Position numbers and translations under genes: made by a program
Source: Arthrobacter sp. ISL-85
Lineage (GTDB): Bacteria; Actinomycetota; Actinomycetes; Actinomycetales; Micrococcaceae
Assembly: GCF_018613675.1 (NCBI RefSeq)
Contig: NZ_JAGGPQ010000012.1
Location: 1-64,000 of the forward strand
Length of the DNA: 64,000 bases
Reading direction: 5' to 3'
Shown: positions 8,806 to 17,530 of the stretch, piece by piece
Layout: each line of letters begins with the position of its first letter
How positions within the stretch are numbered: position 1 is the first letter of the stretch
The notes under the pieces: model-generated
The model's input: the letters and a program-made list of their open reading frames with translations, nothing else
The model's database searches: none
What the model was told of the DNA's origin: nothing

Positions 8806-10199
8806 GGATCGTGGTGGTGGGTGACGTCATGCTCGACGTCGACCTCTCCGGTGAAGCCACCCGGCTCAGCCCAGACGCTCCCGTTCCAGTCGTGGACGTT
8901 TCGGACGTCCGCCGCCGCGCGGGCGGGGCGGGCCTGGTGGCGCGAATGCTGGCCCAGGACGGCTGGCCCGTCACCCTGGTGACAGTCCTGGGGGATGACG
9001 ACGCCGGCAGCCAGCTGCGCGGGCACCTCGCCGGAGTGCAGCTCGTGGCGGGGACCAGCGGCTACGCCTCACCGGTCAAGACCCGGGTCCGCGCGGGCTC
9101 CCATCCGGTAGTCCGCTTTGACCAGGGCTGCGAAAGGACTCCGGTCCCGGACGTCAGCCCGGCCATGCTGTGCGCGGTGGAAAAAGCGGGTGTGGTCATC
9201 GTGGCCGACTACGGCAGGGGACTGGCCGCCAACCCCCAGCTGCGGGAGCTGCTGGGCCGGCTCGCCGGTGACGTTCCCATCGTGTGGGACCCGCACCCCT
9301 CAGGCCCGGAGCCGGTGCCCGGCGTTGCCGTGGTGACACCGAACTTTTCCGAAGCATCCAAGGCGGTTCAGGCCGCCGTCGGCACCGTGCCCGCATCGGC
9401 AGACGGGGTGGCGGAGATCCTGCTGGAGCGGTGGCACAGCCAGGCCGTCCTGGTGACCAAGGGCGAGGAGGGGGCTGTCCTTCTGCAGCGGGGGGAAAAG
9501 GCTGCCCGTGCCGTTCCCGCTCCACGGGTGGAAGCAGGGGACCCCTGCGGGGCGGGCGACCGCCTGGCAGCCAGCCTGGCCGTGCATCTCCTGGCCGGCC
9601 GCGACCTGCCCGAGGCGGCAGCCCTCGCAGTGCATGATGCCGCTGATTTCCTGGCCGCCGGAGGGGTTTCGTCGCTGCCTGATACTCAAGGGAACGGCTC
9701 CGCCCCGGAAGTCCATGCGGCTGAACCGGCACGGGGCCGGCGCACCACCGAACCGCTGCTGCTGGCGCGTTCCGTTCGCGAAAGCGGCGGAAAGGTGGTG
9801 GCCACCGGTGGCTGCTTCGACCTGATCCACGCCGGCCATATCAGGTCCCTCGCCGCCGCCAGGGAACTGGGGGACTGCCTCATCGTGTGCCTGAACTCGG
9901 ATGACTCGGTGCGGCGGCTCAAAGGCCCGCAGCGTCCCATCATCGGCCAGCACGACAGGGCGGAACTGCTGCTTGCCATGGAATGCGTGGACGCGGTGAT
10001 GGTCTTCGACGAGGACACCCCCGAAGCTGTGCTGGACCGGCTCCGCCCCGATATCTGGGTCAAAGGCGGCGACTACAAGGGTGCGCGCCTGCCTGAGGCG
10101 GACCTGGTGGAGAGCTGGGGCGGCCGCTGCCTCACCGTACCGTTCCACCCCGCCCGCTCGACCACTGGCCTGGCGGACGCACTCGCCAAGGTCAGCTGA
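8802..10199 (+). CDS. HldE-like bifunctional heptose kinase/adenylyltransferase, copy 1 (diverged kinase)
   Basis: The 465-aa protein fuses a PfkB-type kinase (residues ~1-290) to a nucleotidyltransferase (~325-465). The kinase has VVVGDVMLDVDLSGEA and GDPCGAGDRLAASL with the catalytic Asp of GAGD. The early GGAAN motif of HldE is altered to GGAGL and the domain is shorter than in copy 2. The transferase is well conserved: GGCFDLIHAGHIRSL (HxGH), LNSDDSVRRLKGPQRP, VKGGDYK and a final RSTTGL. In HldE the kinase makes heptose 1,7-bisphosphate and the transferase makes ADP-heptose. Two such proteins in one cluster is unusual, and this copy may act mainly as the transferase or on a different sugar. 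Confidence 0.85.
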   Translation: MRIVVVGDVMLDVDLSGEATRLSPDAPVPVVDVSDVRRRAGGAGLVARMLAQDGWPVTLVTVLGDDDAGSQLRGHLAGVQLVAGTSGYASPVKTRVRAGSHPVVRFDQGCERTPVPDVSPAMLCAVEKAGVVIVADYGRGLAANPQLRELLGRLAGDVPIVWDPHPSGPEPVPGVAVVTPNFSEASKAVQAAVGTVPASADGVAEILLERWHSQAVLVTKGEEGAVLLQRGEKAARAVPAPRVEAGDPCGAGDRLAASLAVHLLAGRDLPEAAALAVHDAADFLAAGGVSSLPDTQGNGSAPEVHAAEPARGRRTTEPLLLARSVRESGGKVVATGGCFDLIHAGHIRSLAAARELGDCLIVCLNSDDSVRRLKGPQRPIIGQHDRAELLLAMECVDAVMVFDEDTPEAVLDRLRPDIWVKGGDYKGARLPEADLVESWGGRCLTVPFHPARSTTGLADALAKVS

Positions 10200-10244
10200 A
10201 CCCGCTTACCCCTCGAATTTGTTTTCCCCATTGAAAGGAACACC

Positions 10245-10961
10245 ATGACTGCAGAATCAACTGCAACTGCCGCCACCACGCCCGGACGCGTCCTGGTCAC
10301 CGGAGGTGCCTCCGGACTGGGGGCCGCCGTCGTCGAAGCCGTTCTTCGCTCAGGCGGCACCCCCGTGGTCCTGGACCGCGACATCAGCAGCGTCTCCGGC
10401 GTGAAGGCCTTCGAAGTGGACGTTGCGGACCGCGCCGCGGTGGAGCACGCAGTCCGGGAAGCCGCGGAGACCCTGGGCGGCCTGGACGCCGTGGTCACCG
10501 CCGCCGGGATCGACCGCTGCGGAAAACTCGCCGACGTCGAAGCCACCGAGTGGGAAAAGGTCATCGGGGTCAACCTGATGGGCACGGTTTCCGTGGTGCG
10601 CGCCGCCCTCCCTTACCTAAAGGAAACCCACGGCCGCGTGGTGACGGTGGCCTCCACCCTGGGCAAGCGTGCCGTGGCGGATGCCACCGCGTACTGCGCC
10701 TCCAAGTTCGGCGTGGTGGGGTTCAGCCACGCGCTGGCCGCGGAAACCGGCGGGGAAATCGGTGTGACCACCATGATCCCGGGCGGCATGAAGACCCGGT
10801 TCTTCGATGACCGGACCGAGCAGTACAAGCCACAGGACGATTCCCGGCTCAATGATCCGGCCAACACCGCGCAGGCCATCCTGTTCGCCCTGAACCAGCC
10901 CACAGGCTGCGAGGTCAGGGAAATGCTGATCTGCCACGAGGAAGAGGGTTCCTGGCCCTAA
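10245..10961 (+). CDS. Classical SDR oxidoreductase in heptose-type cluster
   Basis: The 238-aa protein has the Rossmann motif VLVTGGASGLGAAV, NAG replaced by TAAG (VVTAAGIDRCG), the catalytic Ser in TVASTLGKR and YCASK as the YxxxK pair. It should be an NAD(P)-dependent alcohol dehydrogenase or reductase. It is a classical, not extended, SDR, so it is not a homologue of the HldD epimerase. Its position between the two hldE-like genes suggests it acts on a sugar or sugar-derived alcohol, possibly with the aldehyde dehydrogenase downstream. RBS GAAAGGAA precedes the ATG. Confidence 0.85.
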   Translation: MTAESTATAATTPGRVLVTGGASGLGAAVVEAVLRSGGTPVVLDRDISSVSGVKAFEVDVADRAAVEHAVREAAETLGGLDAVVTAAGIDRCGKLADVEATEWEKVIGVNLMGTVSVVRAALPYLKETHGRVVTVASTLGKRAVADATAYCASKFGVVGFSHALAAETGGEIGVTTMIPGGMKTRFFDDRTEQYKPQDDSRLNDPANTAQAILFALNQPTGCEVREMLICHEEEGSWP

Positions 10962-11044
10962 GCCGGGAACCGGCCACCACCCCCTGATGGCGCAGCAGCA
11001 CCACCAGCACCGACATACCAGCACCGAAAGGCGGGAGGAACACC

Positions 11045-12502
11045 ATGCCCACCACAGCCACTGAAACAACCGCAGGCAACGAAACAGTCGAGGGCGCCGG
11101 CATCACCATCCAGGACCCGCGAACAGGTGAAGTGCTCTGGACCGTGCCCGAAGCGGGGCCACAGGCAGTGCAGGATGCCGTGGACGTAGCCCGCAGGGCT
11201 GCCTCCGGCTGGGCGGCAACCGCTCCGGCCGAACGCGGCGCGGCGCTCCGGGCCGCCGCCAAGGCGCTGGATGCCGCCGCCCAGGAGCTCGCAGGGCTGA
11301 ACGCCAGCGAAACCGGGCGGCCGGAGAATGAGGCGCTGGCCGGCATTGCCGCCGCCGTTTCCACCCTGGAGCAATATGCCGAGCTGGGCCCGGTGCACCG
11401 CGGCCACAGCCTCCGCGGCAGCCGGCTCGCGTCCGATTACACCGTTGCGGAACCGCGCGGCGTAGCTGTCCTGCTGACCCCTTGGAATGACCCGGTGGCA
11501 GTAGCTTGCGGCTTGATCGGTGCCGCACTGGTGACGGGCAACGCGGTCATCCACAAACCCAGCGAGCGCTGCCCCCGGCTGGGGGAGGCGCTGGGCGAGG
11601 TCCTGGCACCGGCTTTCCCGGCCGGGGTCTTCCTGACCTTGTCCGGTGGCGCGGAGGTGGGGGCGGTTCTGTCGCAGGCAGCGGTGGACGTGATCGCGCA
11701 CGTGGGGTCCAGCGCCTCCGGTGCCCGGATTGCCCAGGCGGGGGCACTGACCGGGGCGCACGTCATCCGCGAAAACGGTGGCAATGATCCCCTGCTGGTG
11801 GACCGCGACGTGGATCCGGCGTGGGCCGCGGAGCAGGCCGCGATCGGTGCCTTCAGCAACAGCGGCCAGATCTGCACCGCGGTGGAGCGGATCTATGTAC
11901 ACAAAGACATTGCCACGAAGTTTTCCAGGGCACTGGAAGCGGAGGCCGCGCTCCGGAACAGCAACGGCACCGTGGCGCCGCTGGTGGACCTGCGGATGCG
12001 GGACGCCGTCCACGCGCACGTTTCCGACGCCCTGGCACAGGGTGCCCGGGCCGTGGAGGGCGGTGCCGTTCCGGACGGGCCGGGCTCGTTCTACCCCGCC
12101 ACCGTCCTGCTCAACTGCACCGAAAAAATGGAGGTGATGACCGAGGAGACGTTCGGCCCGGTTGCACCGGTCCAGGTGGTGGACACGTTCGACGACGGCC
12201 TGCGCCTGGCATGCAGCGGCAGGTACGGCCTCGCAGCCACCGTCCTGAGCAGCAACATTGCGCACATCCAGCAGGCCGTGGCCGCGCTGCCGGTGGGAAC
12301 CGTGAAGGTTAATGCGGTCTTTGGCGGCGCCCCCGGCGGCGCAGCCCAGCCGCGCGGCGAGAGCGGCGCGGGGTTTGGCTACGGGCCGGAACTCCTGGAC
12401 GAGTTCAGCCAGGTCAAGGTGGTGCACATTGCTGCTCCACCGGCACCCGCCGGCTCCGGAACGGAAAGCGAAATCAGCCTCGATGAACAGGACTTGTCAT
12501 GA
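11045..12502 (+). CDS. Aldehyde dehydrogenase in heptose-type cluster
   Basis: The 485-aa protein belongs to the NAD(P)-dependent ALDH superfamily. The general base Glu243 lies in IRENGGNDPLLV and the catalytic Cys277 in NSGQICTAVERI, the canonical 34-residue spacing. Oxyanion Asn is in LLTPWNDPVAVACG. A GGGAGGA ribosome site precedes the ATG. It overlaps hldE-like copy 2 by 4 bases, so it is probably part of the same pathway. With the SDR upstream it could oxidise an alcohol to an acid. The substrate is unknown. Confidence 0.88.
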   Translation: MPTTATETTAGNETVEGAGITIQDPRTGEVLWTVPEAGPQAVQDAVDVARRAASGWAATAPAERGAALRAAAKALDAAAQELAGLNASETGRPENEALAGIAAAVSTLEQYAELGPVHRGHSLRGSRLASDYTVAEPRGVAVLLTPWNDPVAVACGLIGAALVTGNAVIHKPSERCPRLGEALGEVLAPAFPAGVFLTLSGGAEVGAVLSQAAVDVIAHVGSSASGARIAQAGALTGAHVIRENGGNDPLLVDRDVDPAWAAEQAAIGAFSNSGQICTAVERIYVHKDIATKFSRALEAEAALRNSNGTVAPLVDLRMRDAVHAHVSDALAQGARAVEGGAVPDGPGSFYPATVLLNCTEKMEVMTEETFGPVAPVQVVDTFDDGLRLACSGRYGLAATVLSSNIAHIQQAVAALPVGTVKVNAVFGGAPGGAAQPRGESGAGFGYGPELLDEFSQVKVVHIAAPPAPAGSGTESEISLDEQDLS

Positions 12503-14034
12503 GCGGGTCCCCGGACTCCATTGACCTCTCCACCCAGCGGGCACTGTCCGACTGGCTGCCCGGCAGGCTGGCCGCGGAACAGCCCTCCATCCTGGTGATC
12601 GGCGACGTCATGCTCGATGGCTGGTGGAGCGGCAGCATCGAACGGCTGTGCCGGGAAGCCCCTGCGCCAGTGGTGGATATCCAGTCCCGGGAGTCGGTCC
12701 CCGGCGGGGCGGCCAACACCGCCATGAACCTGGCGGCCCTGGGGGCAAAGGTGTCCGTGGCCGGAATCATCGGCACTGATGACGCCGGCGAGGAACTGCG
12801 CCGGCAGCTGGCGGCTGCAGGCATCGATGTCCAGCACCTGCTGTCGCACCCGGACATGGTCACCACCACCAAGATCCGGATCAGCAGCGGCGGCCAGGTG
12901 ATGCTGCGCCTCGATGACTCGGCCACGGCTGTCCCGGCCGATGCCCTGGACGCGCTCGCCGCCTCGGTGCGGGCCGCCGTCGAACGCCGGGACGCTGTCC
13001 TGGTATGTGATTACGGGACCGGCGTGGTGGCGGACCCCGTCCGCGCAGCACTGGTCGACGTATGTGGAAGTGCCGCCGCAGGAAAGGACCGGCCACTGGT
13101 GGTGGTTGACGCCCACGACCCACGCGAATGGGCCGCCCTGCAGCCTGACCTGGTGACCCCGAATGCGCTGGAAACCGCGCGGCTGCTGGACCGCAAGCTG
13201 CCGGAGGGCCAGGAACGGGTGGAAGCCGTGGGCGGCGCTGGGGAGGCTTTGCTGAAGGGTACCGGCGCCCGGGCCGTGGTGGTCACCCTGGACCGGGACG
13301 GCACCGTCCTGTTGACGCCCGACGGCGTGCGGCACCGGACGTGGGCCCGGCCGGCCGCGGAGAAGCAGGCGTCCGGGGCAGGCGACACCTTCGTGGCGGC
13401 CCTGACGCTGGCCCGCGCCGCCGGACTGCCGCTGACGGCCAGCCTGGACCTGGCCCAGGCGGCCGCCGACGTGGTGGTCCACCAGCCGGGCACGTCGGTC
13501 TGCAGCACGGCCCAGCTCAGCAGGTACCTGGAGGCCTTCGCTGATACTGCGCTGAGCGAGGACGAACTGGAGCGGCAGATGGAGCTGCACCGCGCCCAGG
13601 GCCAACGGATCGTGCTCACCAACGGCTGCTTCGACGTACTGCACAGTGGCCACACCAGGTACCTCAACCAAGCCAAACAGCTGGGCGACATCCTGGTGGT
13701 GGCGCTGAACAGCGATGATTCCGTCCGTCGGCTCAAGGGCGCGGGCCGGCCCATCAACAACATGGCGGACCGGGCAGCGGTGGTGGCCGCATTGAGTTGC
13801 GTGGACTACGTGACGGTGTTCGACACCCCCACGGCCGCGCCGTTGATCCGCCGGCTCCGGCCCGAGGTCTACGCCAAGGGCGGGGACTACACACCCGAAA
13901 TGCTGGCGGAGACCCCGGCGGTGGAGGAGTACGGCGGCCGCGTGGCCATCCTTGACTACGTGGCTGAACGGTCCACTACCGCAGTGGTGAACCGGATCCG
14001 GGACGGTCAGGGGGCAGCCAGCCCGGTCAACTAG
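12499..14034 (+). CDS. hldE: HldE-like bifunctional heptose kinase/adenylyltransferase, copy 2
   Basis: The 511-aa protein has both HldE domains. The kinase (~30-345) carries ILVIGDVMLDGWWSGSIERL, the GGAANTAMNLAALG sugar-binding segment and QASGAGDTFVAAL with the catalytic Asp. The nucleotidyltransferase (~370-505) has TNGCFDVLHSGHTRYLNQAK, LNSDDSVRRLKGAGRP, YAKGGDYTPEM and RSTTAVV. This is the more canonical of the two copies and is predicted to convert heptose 7-phosphate to the 1,7-bisphosphate, then heptose 1-phosphate to ADP-heptose. It starts within the stop of the aldehyde dehydrogenase gene (ATGA). Confidence 0.88.
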   Translation: MSGSPDSIDLSTQRALSDWLPGRLAAEQPSILVIGDVMLDGWWSGSIERLCREAPAPVVDIQSRESVPGGAANTAMNLAALGAKVSVAGIIGTDDAGEELRRQLAAAGIDVQHLLSHPDMVTTTKIRISSGGQVMLRLDDSATAVPADALDALAASVRAAVERRDAVLVCDYGTGVVADPVRAALVDVCGSAAAGKDRPLVVVDAHDPREWAALQPDLVTPNALETARLLDRKLPEGQERVEAVGGAGEALLKGTGARAVVVTLDRDGTVLLTPDGVRHRTWARPAAEKQASGAGDTFVAALTLARAAGLPLTASLDLAQAAADVVVHQPGTSVCSTAQLSRYLEAFADTALSEDELERQMELHRAQGQRIVLTNGCFDVLHSGHTRYLNQAKQLGDILVVALNSDDSVRRLKGAGRPINNMADRAAVVAALSCVDYVTVFDTPTAAPLIRRLRPEVYAKGGDYTPEMLAETPAVEEYGGRVAILDYVAERSTTAVVNRIRDGQGAASPVN

Positions 14035-14080
14035 GGCTGGTCAATTAGGGTTGATGCATGACTGAAGCGGGGCACGGGTA

Positions 14081-15019
14081 ATGGGCAAACGCGGAAAGTC
14101 AGCAGGCAGGGCGGCCCGCCCCGCAGCCGGGGTGGTTGAGGTGCCCAAGGGAGCCGTGGTGAACGGCCCCGTGGAGGGCGTGTACTACATCGACACCGGT
14201 GACTGCGAGCTCATCGCGGACCAGGACAATTCCACCGGTTGGCTCCTGAAAATCAACGGCGTCATGAGCTCGCACATCGACCTCGCCGATCCGCTGTTTC
14301 TGGACTTCGAGTACATGCGGTGGATGGCGGCGCTCATCGAGTCCCGCTGGCCGCCGTCGGACACGTCTTCGGCGAAGCTGCGCGGGCTGCAGGAACACAA
14401 GCTGCGCGGGCTGCACCTGGGCGGCGGCGCCTGCTCCATGGCCCGCTACTTTTCCGCTGCCTACCCGGAGGCGCGGCAGGTGGTGGTGGAGCTGGACGGG
14501 AAGCTTGCCGAGTACGTCCGTGGCTGGTTCGACCTTCCCAAGGCGCCGCTGCTGCGGATCCGCGTGGGGGAGGCCCGGGGGGTGACCGAAACCCTCACCG
14601 CCCAGACCCGGGACTTCATTATCCGCGACGTCTTCGCAGGCGCCCTGACCCCCAGGCCCCTGACTACCGCTGAGTTCAACCAGCATGTGAAACGGGTACT
14701 GGCCCCCGGAGGGCTGTACGTTGCCAACTCAGGGGACGCCCCGGACCTGAAAAACGCCCGGGAGGATGCCGCCACCATCGCGGCCGCCTTCAAGCACACG
14801 GTGATCATCGCCGATCCCGCCATGCTGAAAGGCCGGCGGTACGGCAACATGGTCATGGCCGGCAGCGACGTACCCTTCGCGGACGATCCCCAGCTGCGGC
14901 GCCGGCTCCTGGGCGGGGCCGTTCCGGCACACCTCTGGGACGACGCCCAGGTCCGCGCATTCGCGGCCGGAGCCCCGGTACGCCACGACCCCGCCCCGGC
15001 CCCATCGACTGCTGGGTAA
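14081..15019 (+). CDS. Spermidine-synthase-like class I methyltransferase-fold protein
   Basis: The 312-aa protein has a spermidine-synthase-type Rossmann core: LRGLHLGGGACSMARYFSAA (nucleotide loop), QVVVELDGKL with the acidic ribose ligand, and RDFIIRDVFAGALTPRPLTT, which carries the gatekeeper-loop region. Residues 30-85 form the N-terminal beta part (YYIDTGDCELIADQDNSTGW, DLADPLFLDFEYMRWM). Such proteins in actinobacteria are annotated as spermidine synthases, though the true reaction is rarely known. It lies 46 bases after hldE copy 2, so co-transcription is possible. Its last five codons and stop lie inside a palindromic repeat. Confidence 0.75.
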   Translation: MGKRGKSAGRAARPAAGVVEVPKGAVVNGPVEGVYYIDTGDCELIADQDNSTGWLLKINGVMSSHIDLADPLFLDFEYMRWMAALIESRWPPSDTSSAKLRGLQEHKLRGLHLGGGACSMARYFSAAYPEARQVVVELDGKLAEYVRGWFDLPKAPLLRIRVGEARGVTETLTAQTRDFIIRDVFAGALTPRPLTTAEFNQHVKRVLAPGGLYVANSGDAPDLKNAREDAATIAAAFKHTVIIADPAMLKGRRYGNMVMAGSDVPFADDPQLRRRLLGGAVPAHLWDDAQVRAFAAGAPVRHDPAPAPSTAG

Positions 15020-15064
15020 CTGCCGTTTTGGAAGGTCAAAACGGCAGTTACGGAGCAGTCGATG
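15003..15064. repeat. 62-bp palindromic repeat element, copy 1
   Basis: Left arm 15003-15029 (begins CATCGACTGCT, ends TAACTGCCGTTTT), 8-base loop 15030-15037, right arm 15038-15064 (AAAACGGCAGTTA, then CGGAGCAGTCGATG). The arms match except for three central positions of the left arm (GGG where CCG would pair). The left arm supplies the last codons (PSTAG) and TAA stop of the spermidine-synthase-like gene. The right arm ends 4 bases before the stop of the convergent lysR gene. The same element recurs at 24703-24764. It could fold in RNA from both strands, but there is no T-tract. Confidence 0.9.
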
Positions 15065-15068
15065 AGGA

Positions 15069-15965
15069 CTAGTCCTTGCCCAGGAGCGCGGCGCGGTGCT
15101 CGGCCATCCGTTCCCGGAGGGCCTCTACGACGGCGGCCACCGCGGGGCGGCGCAGCGAGTCCGGGCGCAGGACCATCCAGTAGGGGAGCAGTTCGCCGAT
15201 TTTGTCGGGCAGCAGGCGGACCAGGTCATCGTGGAGGTCGGCCATGAAGCAGGGCAGGAACCCGACGCCCGCGCCGGCCCTGGTGGCCTCGACATGGACG
15301 AACACGTTGGTGGAGGTCAGCCCTTCCCGCATGGCCGGCACCAGCCGCCGCGGCGCGTCGAGATCGTCCACCTGCAGCATTGAGTCCACGAAGTAGACCA
15401 GCGGGTGCCCGTTGAGTTCAGCCACGGTGGCGGGCGTCCCGTGCTCCGCAAGGTAGTCGCGGGAGGCGTACATGCCCAGGCGGTATTCGCCCAGCCGGAT
15501 GGCCTCCGCGCGGTGCACCTGCGGCTCGCCCACCACCACCTCGATGTCCAGCCCGGAGCGTTGCTGCAGGGCCCGGCGGGTCATGGTCACCACCTCCACG
15601 CCCAGGCCGGGGTGGTCCCGGCGCAGCCGCGCCACAGCAGGAGCGGCAATGTAGGCGCTGAAGCCATCCGTCGCGGTCATGCGTACGACGCCGGCAATCG
15701 GGTCGGGTGCCTGGCCGGCGGGTCCCAGCGTGCCCAGCACCGCCTCCACCTGCTCCGCCGCCCGCACGGCGCGTTCACCCAGTTCCGTGACCTCCCAGCC
15801 GCCCGCGGCGCGGGACAGGACCCTGCCGCCAAGCGACTTCTCCAGTGCGGCGATCCTGCGCGAGACCGTGGTGTGGTTCAAGCCCAGGGCCTGGGCCGCC
15901 GTCGTAAACCTGGCGGAGCGAGACACCGCGAGGAGGACCAGCAGGTCATCGGGGTTCGCATTCAT
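15069..15965 (-). CDS. LysR-family transcriptional regulator
   Basis: The 298-aa protein has an N-terminal winged HTH (ARFTTAAQALGLNHTTVSRRIAAL) and a substrate-binding domain of periplasmic-binding type (VRMTATDGFSAYIA onward). The start at the ATG 15965 is chosen over one 63 bases upstream since it places the HTH at the usual position. It is divergent from the MHS transporter and 3-hydroxybutyrate dehydrogenase genes and probably controls them, with the AATTGTGCA repeats in the spacer as candidate sites. Confidence 0.9.
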   Translation of the reverse strand: MNANPDDLLVLLAVSRSARFTTAAQALGLNHTTVSRRIAALEKSLGGRVLSRAAGGWEVTELGERAVRAAEQVEAVLGTLGPAGQAPDPIAGVVRMTATDGFSAYIAAPAVARLRRDHPGLGVEVVTMTRRALQQRSGLDIEVVVGEPQVHRAEAIRLGEYRLGMYASRDYLAEHGTPATVAELNGHPLVYFVDSMLQVDDLDAPRRLVPAMREGLTSTNVFVHVEATRAGAGVGFLPCFMADLHDDLVRLLPDKIGELLPYWMVLRPDSLRRPAVAAVVEALRERMAEHRAALLGKD

Positions 15966-15971
15966 ATCTGC

Positions 15972-16024
15972 AATTGTGCACACAACGGGTGCCTCTTTGG
16001 TCATTGAAGGACAGGAATTGTGCA
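15972..16024. promoter_or_regulatory. Candidate LysR-type binding sites
   Basis: AATTGTGCA occurs at 15972-15980 and again at 16016-16024, 44 bases apart, in the spacer between the divergent lysR and transporter genes. The first extends to TTGTG-CA-CACAA (imperfect dyad) and the second to ATTG-TGCAG-CAAT. Paired TTG-N-CAA dyads before the regulated gene fit LysR-family recognition and activation sites. Confidence 0.5.
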
Positions 16025-16092
16025 GCAATACTCATCTGAGTCACTTGTGCTGGAGATCACAGCACGTGTCAACGTGGACACTGAGGAGAACC

Positions 16093-17472
16093 ATGAGTAA
16101 TGAGCAAAGCCGGGCACACGACGCCGGGCATGCACCCAAGGGATCGGGACTGAAGAGGATTGTTGCCGCCTCCATGGTGGGTACGGTGGTGGAATGGTAT
16201 GAGTTCTTCCTGTACGCCACCGCGGCCACGCTGGTCTTCGGCAAGTACTTCTTCCCCGCCACAGGCAACGATCTGGACGGAATCATCCAGGCCTTCCTGA
16301 CCTATGCCGTGGGCTTCATCGCACGCCCGCTGGGCGGCATCGTGTTCGGCCAGATCGGCGACAAGCTGGGCCGCAAGCCCACGCTGCAGCTCACCATCGT
16401 CATCATCGGCATCTCCACGTTCCTGATGGGCTGCCTCCCAGGCTTCGCCGACATCGGCTACCTTGCGCCGGCACTGCTGGTGGCCCTGCGGTTCATCCAG
16501 GGCTTCGCGCTGGGCGGCGAATGGGGCGGCGCTGTGCTCCTGGTTGCCGAACACAGCCCGAACAAGACCCGCGCCTTCTGGTCCAGCTGGCCGCAGGCCG
16601 CCGTGCCGGTGGGCAACCTCCTGGCAACGCTGGTGCTCTACATCATGTCCACCACCCTCAGCAGCGAGGCCTTCCTCGGCTGGGGCTGGCGGGTGGCCTT
16701 CTGGCTCTCCGCCGTGATCGTCTTCGTGGGTTACTACATCCGCACCAACGTCAGTGAGTCACCCATCTTCCTCGAAGCCAAGGAACTGGTGGAGAAGGAG
16801 CAGGCCGTCAGCTACGGCGTCTTCGAGGTCCTCCGCAAGTACCCTAAGGGCATCTTCCAGGCCATGGGCCTGCGGTTCGCGGAAAACATCATGTACTACC
16901 TGGTGGTCAGCTTCGCGATTGTGTACCTCAAGAGTGTGCAGAAGTATGACACCTCTTCGCTGCTGCTGGCGCTGCTGATAGCGCACGTGGTCCACTTCGC
17001 CATCATCCCGCAGTACGGCCGCCTGGCGGACCGGATCGGCCGCAAGCCCGTCTACCTGGCCGGCGCCATTTTGGGCGCCACCTGGCCGTTCTTCGCCTTC
17101 CCGATGTTCGATACGCGCAACGCCGTGGTGATCGTCCTCGCCGTGACCATTGGCCTGTGCCTGCACGGCCTCATGTATGCGGGGCAGCCGGCCATCATGG
17201 CTGAGATGTTCCCCACCCGCATGCGGTACTCCGGAGCATCCCTCGGCTCGCAGGTCACGTCCATCTTTGCCGGTTCGCTGGCGCCGCTGCTGGCCACCCA
17301 GTGGCTGAAGGACACCGGATCATGGGTGCCCACGGCCATTTACCTGGTCATTGCCTGCGCCATCACAGTGGTGGCCGTGCTAAGCCTGAAGGAAACCAAG
17401 GGTATTGCCCTGGAGGACGTGGACAAGGAAGACGCTGCCCGCGAGGGCCTGCTCACCGCTGGACAGCGTTGA
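16093..17472 (+). CDS. MHS-family (MFS) metabolite:proton symporter
   Basis: The 459-aa protein has 12 predicted membrane helices and the MHS signature near the N-terminus (MVGTVVEWYEFFLYATAA). The MFS loop 2-3 motif is GQIGDKLGRKPTLQ, repeated as RLADRIGRKPVYL in the second half. MHS members carry small organic acids, shikimate, betaine or osmolytes. Next to a 3-hydroxybutyrate dehydrogenase gene 58 bases downstream, uptake of 3-hydroxybutyrate or a similar hydroxy acid is the best guess. The ATG at 16093 has GAGGAGA six bases upstream. Confidence 0.9.
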   Translation: MSNEQSRAHDAGHAPKGSGLKRIVAASMVGTVVEWYEFFLYATAATLVFGKYFFPATGNDLDGIIQAFLTYAVGFIARPLGGIVFGQIGDKLGRKPTLQLTIVIIGISTFLMGCLPGFADIGYLAPALLVALRFIQGFALGGEWGGAVLLVAEHSPNKTRAFWSSWPQAAVPVGNLLATLVLYIMSTTLSSEAFLGWGWRVAFWLSAVIVFVGYYIRTNVSESPIFLEAKELVEKEQAVSYGVFEVLRKYPKGIFQAMGLRFAENIMYYLVVSFAIVYLKSVQKYDTSSLLLALLIAHVVHFAIIPQYGRLADRIGRKPVYLAGAILGATWPFFAFPMFDTRNAVVIVLAVTIGLCLHGLMYAGQPAIMAEMFPTRMRYSGASLGSQVTSIFAGSLAPLLATQWLKDTGSWVPTAIYLVIACAITVVAVLSLKETKGIALEDVDKEDAAREGLLTAGQR

Positions 17473-17530
17473 CCTGGCTGTTGGGCTGAGTCAGCCGTTG
17501 GACTGTTTGGGTGCACGAAGGAGAACTGCA

